Shown: positions 1 through 9,061, numbered from the stretch's first letter. The stretch is 23,123 nt of DNA from CAZFHL01 sp964519145 (GCA_964519145.1 CAZFHL010000006.1:1-23123), one strand, 5' to 3'. Numbers and translations: made by a program. Notes: generated from the letters alone by a model not told the origin.

Positions 1-429
1 AAATTTCTTGAAAAATGTAGGAATTTACTAAAAGAAAATGGTCTTGTTGCAATAACTACCCCAAACTTAGATTGTTTTTGGTCTAAAAGTACACTATATC
101 TTTATTATATGTTTAACATACCATGGTCTTCTGTAACACCTCCTTATCACTTGTTTCAATTTAGTGTTAAAAATTTAGATAGACTTTTAAATCAGCAAGA
201 TTTTGTATTGGCATCTAGTCATTTTGTGCCTATGACAAAATTAAGATATGAACTGGGTATGTTGCATTTAGTTAAGAGATTTAAAAAAAATAAAAGTATA
301 AAAAATTTGTTGTTTATATTGGTTTCTTTTGGTCTATATACTGTTTTATATATATTAAATTTAATTTTGAGATTATTTTTAGAAAAAGATTTTAATATGG
401 TGAGAATTTATAAAAAGAATAAAATATGA
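1..429 (+). CDS. SAM-dependent methyltransferase, C-terminal part (5' end outside window)
   Basis: The reading frame is open from base 1 and ends in TGA at 427-429, so the gene begins upstream of the window and the ATG at 109 is internal. The visible start (KFLEKCRNLLKENGLVAITTP) is the late-strand segment typical of class I methyltransferases of the Methyltransf_11/23 kind, where a helix leads into a strand ending in 'TTPN'. The downstream stretch with PPYHLFQFS also fits this family. The SAM-binding glycine motif would lie upstream and cannot be seen, so the substrate is unknown. A hydrophobic segment near the C-terminus (LLFILVSFGLYTVLYILNLI) suggests membrane association. The stop overlaps the next start as ATGA, implying translational coupling with the glycosyltransferase. 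Context suggests modification of a surface glycan or its lipid carrier. Confidence 0.7.
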   Translation, partial: KFLEKCRNLLKENGLVAITTPNLDCFWSKSTLYLYYMFNIPWSSVTPPYHLFQFSVKNLDRLLNQQDFVLASSHFVPMTKLRYELGMLHLVKRFKKNKSIKNLLFILVSFGLYTVLYILNLILRLFLEKDFNMVRIYKKNKI

Positions 430-1517
430 AGATTGTCATTATTATAAATAATCTAGGTTTTGGAGGGGCTGAAAGGTTAGTTGTTTACGATATAAATGAA
501 ATGATAAAAAGAGGTATTGATGTCTATTTAATCACGCTTAAAAATAAAGAAAAAAATCTAATAAATCAGTGTAATCTTTCTAAAGAAAAGCATATTAAGA
601 ATGATTTCGGGAGTTTACTTAATATTTTTTCTTGGATTAAAATTATTAAACAAATAAAAAATATAAAACCCGACATAGTATTTACACATTTGTGGTATTC
701 AAACGTTATAGGTGTTATTTCTTCTAAATTTGCAAATGTTAAGAAAATAATAACGTTTGAGCATAATGTCTATGATAATTTAAAAACTCAAAAAATGTTT
801 ATGGTTGATAGATTTTTACAATACTTTGTTAATAATATTGTAGCGGTTTCATATGCTGTAAAAGAATCTTTAATTAAACACAAGATATTGTCTTCAAAAA
901 TAAAAGTTATTCAAAATTGTATAGATTTAGATAAATATAAAAAGGATGAAAGAACAGATATTGAAATTTATAATATGAAAAAGGAATTTAAAATTGAAAA
1001 AACTTTTAATTTTATTTTTATAGGCAGATTGATAAAACAAAAAGGTTTAGATATTTTGATAAAATCACTGAAAAAGTTATCTTTTACCGATTACAAATTG
1101 TTGATTGTTGGTGAAGGCGATGAGCTACAAAATCTTATGTCTTTAGTTGAAGAATTAAATCTGTATGATAAGGTTTTGTTTTTGGGTGTTAGATCTAATA
1201 TCAATACATTATTACATTTATCAGATTGTTTTATTTTACCATCGAGATACGAAGGCTTGCCGATGGTATTATTAGAAGCAATGGCAACAAATAAACCTAG
1301 TATTGTTTCTGATTTTGATTCAGCAAAAGAGCTTATAGTCGATATGAGTACTGGTTTAATCGTTCCAAAAGAAGACATCGATGCTTTAGCGGGTTCTTTG
1401 AATAGAATATATAAAGATAGTCTTCTAAGAGAAAAAATTATCCATAATCTAAAAAATTCTAAAACAGATATATCAATTGTTCAACATGTAGATAGATTGC
1501 TTGATTTTTTGAAATAG
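426..1517 (+). CDS. Glycosyltransferase family 4 (GT-B fold)
   Basis: A 363-residue retaining glycosyltransferase of the GT4 type, expected to transfer a sugar from a nucleotide-sugar donor to a growing surface glycan on the cytoplasmic face of the membrane. The N-terminal domain opens with IINNLGFGGAERLVV, the GGAER signature of many GT4 enzymes. The C-terminal donor-binding domain shows FIGRLIKQKGLDIL, GEGDEL and the EX7E motif in SRYEGLPMVLLEAMA. Length is usual for the family. The start overlaps the preceding stop (ATGA), and the next gene begins 15 bp downstream, so it sits in a plus-strand operon with two methyltransferases and a GT2. Donor, acceptor and linkage cannot be read from sequence. 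Confidence 0.9.
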   Translation: MKIVIIINNLGFGGAERLVVYDINEMIKRGIDVYLITLKNKEKNLINQCNLSKEKHIKNDFGSLLNIFSWIKIIKQIKNIKPDIVFTHLWYSNVIGVISSKFANVKKIITFEHNVYDNLKTQKMFMVDRFLQYFVNNIVAVSYAVKESLIKHKILSSKIKVIQNCIDLDKYKKDERTDIEIYNMKKEFKIEKTFNFIFIGRLIKQKGLDILIKSLKKLSFTDYKLLIVGEGDELQNLMSLVEELNLYDKVLFLGVRSNINTLLHLSDCFILPSRYEGLPMVLLEAMATNKPSIVSDFDSAKELIVDMSTGLIVPKEDIDALAGSLNRIYKDSLLREKIIHNLKNSKTDISIVQHVDRLLDFLK

Positions 1518-1532
1518 ATTATCATATTTATT

Positions 1533-2327
1533 ATGAATGATTTTTCAATTAAAAAAATTGCCAGTGAATACATCTATAGACGCTTTCCTAAAGCTTCTGT
1601 GGCAGAAAAAGAAAAGTGTATCAGAGATTGGACTAATAAAATGAAAGATGCAAGAGCTCTTGTTCAGGATTTTAAAGAGAGGATCGGCGATCCAAATGGT
1701 AAAAAGATATTAGACGCAGGGTGTGGAAATGGTGGTATAAGCATTGCTTTCAGTGAAGCTGGAGCTCTAACCTATGGAGTTGAAATAGAAAAAGATTTGT
1801 ACGAAATATCAAAGCAACATGCAAATGCTTTATCTGTAAATTCAAATTTCTATTTATATGACGGAACAATTCTTCCTTTTGAAGATAACTTTTTTGATTT
1901 TGCAGTTTCTGCTAGTGTTTTAGAGCATACTGATGATCCTGTATTTTATTTAAAACAGATTTTTAGAGTGCTTAAACCAGAAGGTATGCTTTATTTAGGT
2001 TTTCCAAATAAATGGACACCAAGAGAAACACATACCCAGGTTTTATTTTTGACTTATTTACCAAGATTTATAAGACCATTTGTCATAAAAATTTTAAAAA
2101 GGAATCCTCTTGAGGCAAATAATTTACATTTTTATAGTTATTTTGATTTAGAAAATATGTTGAATCATATCAATATAGATGGTTTTTCTTTTAAAATTAT
2201 AAGAGAGGAAGGTAAATCACAAAAAGGTTTAAAATTTTTAATCAAAAAAATTCTTTCTTTATTAGGCTTTTCGTATAAAGTTTTTTTACCACACATTTTG
2301 GTTGTTTTGAAAAAGTCTAAAATATGA
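1533..2327 (+). CDS. Class I SAM-dependent methyltransferase
   Basis: A 264-residue Rossmann-fold methyltransferase. Motif I is visible at about residues 59-68 (ILDAGCGNGG), followed by the acidic end of strand 2 (GVEIE) that would bind the ribose of S-adenosylmethionine. Further on are the FFDFAVSASVLEHTDDP strand/helix and the late RVLKPEGMLYLGFPN segment typical of Methyltransf_11. The C-terminal third is basic and hydrophobic and could touch the membrane. It lies 15 bp after a GT4 gene and overlaps the following GT2 gene by ATGA, so it most likely methylates a sugar or terminates a glycan chain made by this locus. That role is inferred from neighbours only. Confidence 0.85.
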   Translation: MNDFSIKKIASEYIYRRFPKASVAEKEKCIRDWTNKMKDARALVQDFKERIGDPNGKKILDAGCGNGGISIAFSEAGALTYGVEIEKDLYEISKQHANALSVNSNFYLYDGTILPFEDNFFDFAVSASVLEHTDDPVFYLKQIFRVLKPEGMLYLGFPNKWTPRETHTQVLFLTYLPRFIRPFVIKILKRNPLEANNLHFYSYFDLENMLNHINIDGFSFKIIREEGKSQKGLKFLIKKILSLLGFSYKVFLPHILVVLKKSKI

Positions 2328-3178
2328 CAGATGTCAAAATCGCAGTTTTAATACCAACAAAAAACAGATTGAGTCTTTTAAAGAGATGTATTTCGAGTGT
2401 TTATCAGCAAACGGTGTATCCAGATGAGGTGATTATAGTGAATGATGGTAGTACAGATGGTACTTCTGAATACTTAAATGAAATTAAAGATATTTATAAA
2501 AATTTTAAAATTATAAATAAAGATAAGAGTGGGGGTGTAAATAGCGCAAGAAATATAGGTATTAATTTGGCAAATTCTGATTGGGTTGCTTTTTTAGATG
2601 ATGATGATGAGTTTTTGCCAAAAGCTATAGAATTAATGAAAGAAAGAATTTTAAATGATTTGCCAAATAATTTTAATTTGGCTTATTTTAATACAGAAAT
2701 TGTAAATTCTGTAAATAAATTTATTGGAGGATTTCAATTTAAAAATAATGAGCTACATTATGATCCTACTTATTTTGACACAATGACAAAATTTAATTTA
2801 GTAGGGGACTGTAAGCCTGTAATAAGGAAAACCCTTTTTAAAAATGAAAAATACAGATTTCCAGAAAGAGTCAATGGATTTGAATCATACACTATGAATT
2901 TAATAGCTAGAGACGGAAAAGGTATAAGATATTATCCTGATATATCAACAATTATACATCAAGAAAATATTTTAACTGATAGACTTAGTATCAATGCTTC
3001 TAGGAAAAATCCATTACCTTTACTAGTTTTACATCTTAAGCAAATTTTAGAACATTTCAATTTTTATATTAGAAATTTATCTCTATTCTTTAATAAGATT
3101 ATTACAATAATAAGATTATTTATTAGGTTTATTATAAATGAATCAATTATTTTTTATAATATTTTATTTAAAACATAG
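2324..3178 (+). CDS. Glycosyltransferase family 2 (GT-A fold)
   Basis: A 284-residue family 2 glycosyltransferase. The N-terminal strand IAVLIPTKNRLSLLKRCI and the VNDGSTDGT nucleotide-binding loop are classic GT2 features. The metal-binding DXD-type motif is present as AFLDDDDEFL near residue 92. The C-terminal tail is strongly hydrophobic (LFFNKIITIIRLFIRFIINES and beyond), consistent with peripheral or single-pass membrane attachment. It overlaps the preceding methyltransferase by ATGA and ends the plus-strand run: only about 30 bp separate it from the convergent stop of the next gene. No clear intrinsic terminator is visible in that gap. Confidence 0.9.
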   Translation: MTDVKIAVLIPTKNRLSLLKRCISSVYQQTVYPDEVIIVNDGSTDGTSEYLNEIKDIYKNFKIINKDKSGGVNSARNIGINLANSDWVAFLDDDDEFLPKAIELMKERILNDLPNNFNLAYFNTEIVNSVNKFIGGFQFKNNELHYDPTYFDTMTKFNLVGDCKPVIRKTLFKNEKYRFPERVNGFESYTMNLIARDGKGIRYYPDISTIIHQENILTDRLSINASRKNPLPLLVLHLKQILEHFNFYIRNLSLFFNKIITIIRLFIRFIINESIIFYNILFKT

Positions 3179-3210
3179 TAGTGATAATAAGTTAGAAACT
3201 GTTTTATTTG

Positions 3211-4098
3211 CTAAAGTTTAAATAGGTTTTGTATCCTTTGTAAATTTTCTAAAAAATATCTTAAATATATACTAAATGTAATATAAAACTTTTTATTTAT
3301 TTTTAAATTTGAAAACCAAAGAACTCTCATTTGCTCAAATCTTATATACCACTTATTTTTTAGATTCATAAGAATTTGGTTGATTTTGTTTTTGTTTTTC
3401 ATAGATAAAAATTCTTTATTGTACATAGAATTATTGTGCTGTCTTTGTTTACGCAAGACTTTTGGTATAGAAACTATTTCTCCTATAATAGAAAATCTAG
3501 ATATTTGGAGCATTTCGACTCCTTTGACTGTTTTTTTTGGATATTTAATACTACTAAATATATCTCTTATTTTTTCTGTTTCCATCAATCCATAAGTACA
3601 TAAAAAAGTTTTAGAAACTGGATAGGTAAAGAATTCACATATCCTTTTCGACCAAGGTATATCTTCTCTTATTTTATGTAGATTCTCTATTCTTATATGA
3701 TTACCTCCTTCATCTATAGATTCAAAGTCTCCTGATACCAATATGCAATTTGGATGAGACTTTATATATAACAATGTTTCCTCTAAAAAATTTGTTTCTA
3801 ATAAGTCATCTTGAGCAAGTTGGGTGAAATATTTTGTTTTTACTTGATTTAATACAAATTTATAATTCCAATTTGCTCCTCTGTTTTCTTTGTGTTTAAT
3901 ATAATTAATTCTACTGTCAATATTTTGATATCTTAATGATATTTTTTCGGTATCATCAGTTGATCCATCATCTGATATGATCAATTTAAAATTTTTATTA
4001 GTTTGATTTAAAACTGATTCAATTGCTTGCGCCAAAAATTTTTGACCATTATAGATAGGCATACAAACTGTAACATAAATATCTGATTCTTCTTTCAT
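3211..4098 (-). CDS. Glycosyltransferase family 2 (GT-A fold)
   Basis: A 295-residue GT2 enzyme on the minus strand. It shows VTVCMPIYNGQKFLAQAIES at the N-terminus, the ISDDGSTDDT loop, and QLAQDDLLE, where the usual DXD is present as QDD. The KRQRQHNNSMY segment near residue 220 matches the acidic/basic acceptor region often seen in rhamnosyl- and galactosyl-type GT2 proteins, but specificity cannot be assigned. The start lies 1 bp after the stop of the upstream GT4 gene, so it is the last gene of a tightly packed FkbM-GT4-GT2 operon transcribed towards the convergent plus-strand operon. Confidence 0.9.
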   Translation of the reverse strand: MKEESDIYVTVCMPIYNGQKFLAQAIESVLNQTNKNFKLIISDDGSTDDTEKISLRYQNIDSRINYIKHKENRGANWNYKFVLNQVKTKYFTQLAQDDLLETNFLEETLLYIKSHPNCILVSGDFESIDEGGNHIRIENLHKIREDIPWSKRICEFFTYPVSKTFLCTYGLMETEKIRDIFSSIKYPKKTVKGVEMLQISRFSIIGEIVSIPKVLRKQRQHNNSMYNKEFLSMKNKNKINQILMNLKNKWYIRFEQMRVLWFSNLKINKKFYITFSIYLRYFLENLQRIQNLFKL

Positions 4099-4099
4099 A

Positions 4100-5449
4100 T
4101 TATTTTTGATATTTTTTCATTATTTTACTAATAAGCTTTAATTTTTTGTCTCCTTTTAGAAAATTGTTAAAGTTGTGTACTGTGCTTTTTGATTCTGATT
4201 GCCAATGTGTGTATTTAGATAAATATTTTATTTTCTCTAAAGCTAAAGCTTTATCTACTTTATTTTTGGCTTCAATGTACTCAGAAAACTCTGGATGATA
4301 ATTTCCAAGAGATTCAATAAATATATCAAATGGTAATAATTCTTTAACTTTTCTTTTAATTTGCCATTTCTTGAAACTTTTTTTTATTTTCATTAAATTA
4401 TCAAAAATATTTGTCCAATCATCAATCATTTTAGACAGTGAAAATTTTTCCAAAGCATATCTTTTGGCATTTTTTGATAACTTGTTTCTCAATCTTTCAT
4501 CCCTGTATAATTTATTTAATGCTTTTGTATACTCATTTGTATTTTTTGCAACTATACCTGTTATGCCGTCTTTTACCATATAAGATTCCATTGGGTTGGC
4601 TAATACTACAGGTACAGCACCGACGGTCATTGCTTCTTGCAACGCTAAATCACAAGTACCATAATGTTTTGGAACTAAAGGATAGCCAAACAAGTCAAAT
4701 GTTTCCAGATGTGACCATTTTTCTTCATCTGATATAAATCCGGTAAAATTAAATTTGTTTTCAATATTCATCTCAATACTATTCTTTCTCATCGTATCAG
4801 CATTCGGCGATCCTATGACTATAAATTTGACATCTTTAATTTTTGTTTTAGCCGACATTTGTAAAAAATCTGGGTGCATTTTTGCAAAATCTACCGTACC
4901 AATATAGCCTATGTTAAAATCCTTATGTGGTCTTTGTTTAAGTGTTCTAACATGATCTATCGTTCCTGTAGACCAAATATCCTTTAGATTTTTTTTATAA
5001 TTATCTTCTAAATTGATAACCTCGGGCACACCATAGCTCAAAGGGGTGGTGAATACAAAAATATCTGGATATTTTAATAATTTTTCTGTTAAATTATTTG
5101 GAGCTGGGTGACCAACTATATGACTCCATATAGCCATTCTATTTGGAGGTAATTTTTCACGAATCATAAAATTTGCTAGTAGCGGGTGATTCCACCAATG
5201 TATTAAAATTATATCAGAATTTTCTATTTCTTTTTTAATAATGTTATGGTTTTGGTACACCTCACCGATTATTTCTGGAAAATTTGGATTTTCAGAAGCT
5301 ATTTTGGCTCTTTCGTCTACATATCCTAAACAAATTACTTTATGTTCAAATTCTTTATTTTCAGACGCTTTTAATAAGTAGTTTACAACGACACTCCCGA
5401 CTCCTCCTCCTAAATGAGGTGTTATGTGTAATATTTTTTTACTTTTCAT
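4100..5449 (-). CDS. Glycosyltransferase family 4-like protein with C-terminal extension
   Basis: A 449-residue GT-B-type protein. The N-terminus (ILHITPHLGGGVGSVVVNYL) is a GT4 acceptor-domain start. GYIGTVDFAKMHPDFL and KFIVIGSPNAD mark the donor domain, and YGTCDLALQEAMTVGAVPVV is the EX7E region. In that motif the second Glu is kept but the first is not where expected, so donor binding may be atypical. Residues from about 360 onward form a basic, helical extension of roughly 90 residues beyond the standard fold. The start overlaps the end of the FkbM gene by 11 bp, and the GT2 gene follows after 1 bp, indicating translational coupling. It probably acts in the cytosol on a lipid-linked glycan. 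Confidence 0.8.
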   Translation of the reverse strand: MKSKKILHITPHLGGGVGSVVVNYLLKASENKEFEHKVICLGYVDERAKIASENPNFPEIIGEVYQNHNIIKKEIENSDIILIHWWNHPLLANFMIREKLPPNRMAIWSHIVGHPAPNNLTEKLLKYPDIFVFTTPLSYGVPEVINLEDNYKKNLKDIWSTGTIDHVRTLKQRPHKDFNIGYIGTVDFAKMHPDFLQMSAKTKIKDVKFIVIGSPNADTMRKNSIEMNIENKFNFTGFISDEEKWSHLETFDLFGYPLVPKHYGTCDLALQEAMTVGAVPVVLANPMESYMVKDGITGIVAKNTNEYTKALNKLYRDERLRNKLSKNAKRYALEKFSLSKMIDDWTNIFDNLMKIKKSFKKWQIKRKVKELLPFDIFIESLGNYHPEFSEYIEAKNKVDKALALEKIKYLSKYTHWQSESKSTVHNFNNFLKGDKKLKLISKIMKKYQK

Positions 5450-6629
5450 ATCTTTCTTTTGGTATGCAATATAATACTACACCTGCTCCTGCCCAAGTAT
5501 GCATACGGATAAAATAAGAATATTCTTTCAAGTTTTTAATCGCAAATAAGGGAGTTTTCCATAGACCATCTTTATTATGATATATAGTAGCTGTTATTAT
5601 TGGTCTATATTTTTTTATTGTTTTTATTCCACCTTTTAAACAATTTAGCTCCTCTCCTTCCAAGTGCATTTTTATAAAGGTGGCTGGTATATTTAAAAGA
5701 TCCATTGTTGTTGTGGTTTTTATTTTATTTCCATACTTGTGTATTTTTGATGCAAAATCAAAACCTTCATAAAATTTTATTTTTTTATTTTTATCACTCA
5801 GGACTTTATTTATTATTTTAATTGATTTTATATTTTTTACATTTTCTTTTAATATTTTTAAATTATTTATATCTGGCTCTATTGCATAAATTTTCTTATA
5901 TTTATTTTTTACTATTTTTAAAAATTTATCTATTACAAAACCTTTATGTGCCCCACAATCCAAAAATATTTCATCATTTTTTAGTGTTTGTAAAATTTCA
6001 TCTATAAAAAACCTATTATCGTCTTCTATTTTTGTATTTTGAAATTGTAATTCTATTTTTAATTTTCTCCATGCCAAAAATTGTAAATAATTTTCTTGCG
6101 AAGTATTGTCTTTTAAATTATCAAATAGTCTTTTAATATTATCTTTTTCTTTTTTATTAATTTTTCCGATTGACCAACCGTTATTTAATGGATGATTTGT
6201 CTTATTTTTTTGAGCAAAATCATAAAATAATTCTATTTTTTTATAGCCATTTTTTTGTAAGTATTTTTTAATTGGTATGATAGGTGAGGTGACTATACAA
6301 ATTATTATCAATTCAGATTTTTCTTTTTTGTTTTTAAATATTTGATCAGGGTGCAATATTTTAGTGTTTTTCCAAAATGGGTCTTTTTTATATTTTTGAG
6401 CGTATATATCTATCACATAAAGTATTGGTATTTTTTTGTAATCTAAAAATTCTTTTGCCATTCGTCCTAATTTTCCTGCTCCGAATAAAACTACTCCATC
6501 TTTTGTGTGATAATTAAAATCAGATTCTTTTTTTGTGTCAGAAGATAATATATTTTCTAATATTAAATTTTTGTTTAATTTAGAAGACAATCTTATCCCA
6601 GAGTATTCTTTTGTTGGCCAATTATCCAT
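5439..6629 (-). CDS. FkbM-family methyltransferase with N-terminal nucleotide-binding domain
   Basis: The C-terminal half is an FkbM methyltransferase: IFLDCGAHKGFVIDKFL binds S-adenosylmethionine, YAIEPDINN is the acidic motif II, and IKMHLEGEELNCLKGG is the conserved 'K-D/H-EG-E-LKG' segment. The first ~150 residues form a separate Rossmann-like domain beginning GVVLFGAGKLGRMAKEF, as found in other FkbM proteins of polysaccharide loci. The frame is open up to a TTG at 6653, but I chose the ATG at 6629 because a perfect TATAAT (plus-strand 6636-6641) lies exactly 6 bp before it, which would give a leaderless transcript. It heads the minus-strand operon with GT4 and GT2. Likely role: O-methylation of a sugar in the surface glycan. 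Substrate unknown. Confidence 0.85.
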   Translation of the reverse strand: MDNWPTKEYSGIRLSSKLNKNLILENILSSDTKKESDFNYHTKDGVVLFGAGKLGRMAKEFLDYKKIPILYVIDIYAQKYKKDPFWKNTKILHPDQIFKNKKEKSELIIICIVTSPIIPIKKYLQKNGYKKIELFYDFAQKNKTNHPLNNGWSIGKINKKEKDNIKRLFDNLKDNTSQENYLQFLAWRKLKIELQFQNTKIEDDNRFFIDEILQTLKNDEIFLDCGAHKGFVIDKFLKIVKNKYKKIYAIEPDINNLKILKENVKNIKSIKIINKVLSDKNKKIKFYEGFDFASKIHKYGNKIKTTTTMDLLNIPATFIKMHLEGEELNCLKGGIKTIKKYRPIITATIYHNKDGLWKTPLFAIKNLKEYSYFIRMHTWAGAGVVLYCIPKERYEK

Positions 6630-6635
6630 CTTTAT

Positions 6636-6666
6636 ATTATAAAAGCCTATCAATAAATTAATACAA
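6636..6666 (-). promoter_or_regulatory. Promoter of the FkbM-GT4-GT2 operon
   Basis: On the minus strand a perfect TATAAT (6641-6636) is separated by 6 bp from the ATG at 6629. A TTGTAT at 6666-6661 could be the -35, although the 19-bp spacer is long. Start of transcription would fall at or next to the start codon. The upstream gene ends in its own hairpin terminator, so an independent promoter is needed here. Confidence 0.5.
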
Positions 6667-6698
6667 ATTCAACTATTTTTTAAAAATCTTTTTATAGA

Positions 6699-6726
6699 AA
6701 ATAGCACAATCATAATTGTGCTATTT
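6699..6726 (-). terminator. Intrinsic terminator after the radical SAM gene
   Basis: A 12-bp perfect inverted repeat (6699-6710 with 6715-6726, loop CATA) lies 5 bp past the stop of the minus-strand radical SAM gene. On the minus strand the 3' arm runs into ATTTTCTATA, a modest U-rich tail. Confidence 0.65.
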
Positions 6727-6731
6727 ATAAA

Positions 6732-7745
6732 TCAATCGATTCTTTCGAGTAGAGTCTTTCTGAACTGGTCTATGTTATCATAAGTCGCGTGTGTCATTTG
6801 ACCACAATTGCCACAGGTTTGGTGACACTTTCTTTCTCCTCTGAGCATCATTTTCCTGTGTTCGTTCATTTTAAAACCATTCCAAATTTGAGGCAGTGTC
6901 TCTTCGTTTATATTTCCAACAACCAATTCTCTTTTCCAATCTAAAAAACAAGCACTCACTGTACCATCAGAATTTACAGAAAAGGAATAAAATATATAAG
7001 GGCAAACAAGTCTTTCGCTTATTGGTTGACCGTATATGCCTAAATCTTTATTTACACTCAACCCATTTTTTGAAAAATCAAAATTAGACCAACATTGCAT
7101 GATATGCTCTATATTTATCTCATCACAGATATCTCCAAAAATTGTATAAAATTTTTCTTGATCTGCTTCACTTATAACATCACCATTAATTTTGATGTTA
7201 ATGACGCATTTGTCTCTACTTCTCTCATAAAAATCAGAAATATTTTCTACTAATTTATTGAAGTTAATTTTTCTCCCACAAAAAGCTTCATATTGTTCAC
7301 TTGTTAAACCATAGATTGATATATTCAATCTATCAAGTCCAGCAGTGATAATCTCTCTATTTCTTTGTGGATTTAAAAACAGAGCATTTGTGGTCGTGTC
7401 TATGATTTCAGAATAACCACTTTGTTTCGCATAGGAAACCATATCAACAAATCTAGGATTTGAAAGAGGCTCACCGTCTTTATATAACCTAAAGACTTTT
7501 ACTTTTTGTGGAAAATATTTACAGCCATCTATTGCCTTAGTAAATGTTTCAAAAGTCATAGGGCCATAATTTCTACCAATAGTCGATCTCATTAAATCAT
7601 GATCTCCTGTTGGACAAAAATCACACTTTAGATTGCATTTGTCAGAAGGGTCTAGACTTGCAATAGAAGGTGTTTTTAGGGGTATAAAGTCTGGCAAAAA
7701 TGGTCTGTTTAAAGTACGAGCTCTGCCTTGTATTACCGCTTTCAT
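6732..7745 (-). CDS. Radical SAM/SPASM-domain protein
   Basis: A 337-residue radical SAM enzyme. The [4Fe-4S] cluster motif CX3CX2C is at residues 37, 41 and 44 (CNLKCDFC), and the core TIM-barrel features follow (YKDGEPLSNPRF, DTTTNALFL). The C-terminus has a cysteine-rich SPASM/twitch region (LVCPYIFYSF, SACFLDW, RKCHQTCGNCGQ) that should bind one or two auxiliary clusters. The frame extends to a TTG at 7763, but the ATG at 7745 is preferred because AAGGA stands 7 bp upstream of it, one of the few clear Shine-Dalgarno sequences here. It sits between a flippase and glycan-modifying genes. Such enzymes do occur in polysaccharide loci, but its substrate (sugar, carrier or peptide) is not known. 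Confidence 0.85.
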   Translation of the reverse strand: MKAVIQGRARTLNRPFLPDFIPLKTPSIASLDPSDKCNLKCDFCPTGDHDLMRSTIGRNYGPMTFETFTKAIDGCKYFPQKVKVFRLYKDGEPLSNPRFVDMVSYAKQSGYSEIIDTTTNALFLNPQRNREIITAGLDRLNISIYGLTSEQYEAFCGRKINFNKLVENISDFYERSRDKCVINIKINGDVISEADQEKFYTIFGDICDEINIEHIMQCWSNFDFSKNGLSVNKDLGIYGQPISERLVCPYIFYSFSVNSDGTVSACFLDWKRELVVGNINEETLPQIWNGFKMNEHRKMMLRGERKCHQTCGNCGQMTHATYDNIDQFRKTLLERID

Positions 7746-7813
7746 TTTTATTTCCTTTCTCAAATTACATTCTCATTAAAGAATGATTTAGATTAAAAAT
7801 AAAGTCAATATAA

Positions 7814-9061
7814 TCAATTTTTTATTTGAGAGAAATTAAAGCTAATTATTAAAGAAAAAATGTTTCCTATAATACGGCCAAAAATGACACCTAGTATTCC
7901 ATAAGTATACCCGCCTATAACCATAATAGATATATTAAATATTGGATTTATAACATTAAATTTAAAAATGTTTGAAGATCTTGTGGCAAAAAGGGAAGTG
8001 ATAGATAAAGTGCTTATAGTTGATAAAATAACAGCAATTATATAGACACGAGAATAATTTATAGATTCTATATATTGGGGGAATACTATTTTATATATAA
8101 AGGGAGTGAGTAATATATAAACTAATCCAAAAAATATTGCCAAGATTGCAAATTGTTTTATTTTTTTAGGCAATAATTTACTTACTTCTATATCTGTTTT
8201 TTCTGATAATTTTGGAAAATAAACTATCGATATGCTTCTTATGATACTCATAAATTTTTCCGGTATGTTTGAAGCAAATGCATAAATAGCCAAATCTTTT
8301 GGTCCAAGTAAATGAAAAATTACTATATTGTCTATATGCAAAGCCAATATGGGTAGTATGTTTGAAAAACTGAGTTTCTCGCCATAATTTATAGCCTCAT
8401 CTTCATTTTTATTATTTGGCTTATCTTTTTTGTTTATATAATATAAAGAAAATAAATTTCCTAATAAATTCATTGTTAGTCCTGCAAATATTAAAAATGT
8501 AGCGTTTGGGAAAAAGAATATACTAAAAATTATACCACCGTAATTTAGTACATTTATAATTTGATTATAATAAAAAGCTGATCGAAAATTTTTTTTACCA
8601 GTGAGATAGGCGCTCCATGTATTTAACGAATTACTGATCGGGAGTATGAGAGATATTAATGTTATTGTTAAAAAAACAGAAGTATTATTTTGTAGTAAAT
8701 AATATATTGATATCATTATTCCAATTAAAAATGGTACAAAAACCCACTTAAGTTGGGTCTTGATAGATTGTTTTAAAACTCCTTCAATCCCTCTGGAAAC
8801 TGCTTGGGTAACGCTTGGATTCATTCCTGTTAGTGTTAAAGCGCCTATAAGAGATGAAATTGATATGAAAAATTGATAGGTACCAAATGTTTCTTTATTT
8901 ATAAAATTTGCAAATAAAATAGATACTATTAAAGATAGTATTGTGGTGATTATTATATTTAGATTAACCCAAAAAGTGTTTGTGATGATGTAGGACATAT
9001 CCAAACCTGTGTATTTGTTTGTCTTGTTTATTAAGGAAATTATTTTATTTTTTATTTGCAT
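7814..9061 (-). CDS. Wzx-type oligosaccharide flippase (MOP superfamily)
   Basis: A 415-residue, highly hydrophobic integral membrane protein with about 12 predicted membrane segments. It fits the polysaccharide biosynthesis / Wzx branch of the MOP exporter superfamily: an N-terminal FWVNLNIIITTILSLIVSIL segment, FINKETFGTYQFFISISSLI (the 'LG.Y....' turn of the family), and a C-terminal GILGVIFGRIIGNIFSLI. It is expected to flip the lipid-linked repeat unit across the cytoplasmic membrane. The frame could start at a TTG at 9082, but that codon lies inside the outer arm of a dispersed repeat, so the ATG at 9061 is used. It is divergent from the O-antigen polymerase/ligase gene, the natural next step in the pathway. 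Confidence 0.85.
   Translation of the reverse strand: MQIKNKIISLINKTNKYTGLDMSYIITNTFWVNLNIIITTILSLIVSILFANFINKETFGTYQFFISISSLIGALTLTGMNPSVTQAVSRGIEGVLKQSIKTQLKWVFVPFLIGIMISIYYLLQNNTSVFLTITLISLILPISNSLNTWSAYLTGKKNFRSAFYYNQIINVLNYGGIIFSIFFFPNATFLIFAGLTMNLLGNLFSLYYINKKDKPNNKNEDEAINYGEKLSFSNILPILALHIDNIVIFHLLGPKDLAIYAFASNIPEKFMSIIRSISIVYFPKLSEKTDIEVSKLLPKKIKQFAILAIFFGLVYILLTPFIYKIVFPQYIESINYSRVYIIAVILSTISTLSITSLFATRSSNIFKFNVINPIFNISIMVIGGYTYGILGVIFGRIIGNIFSLIISFNFSQIKN

Noticed and set aside
1091..1378. Minus-strand open frame inside the GT4 gene, and similar shadows in groEL and rnj
   Set aside because: They lie fully inside well-supported genes on the other strand and have no domain features.
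7746..7763. TTG start at 7763 for the radical SAM protein
   Set aside because: The Shine-Dalgarno AAGGA is placed for the ATG at 7745 and would itself be inside the coding frame if translation began at 7763.
7768..7785. Small inverted repeat CATTCT/AGAATG upstream of the radical SAM gene
   Set aside because: Only six pairs in AT-rich sequence. Expected by chance, and not linked to a good promoter.
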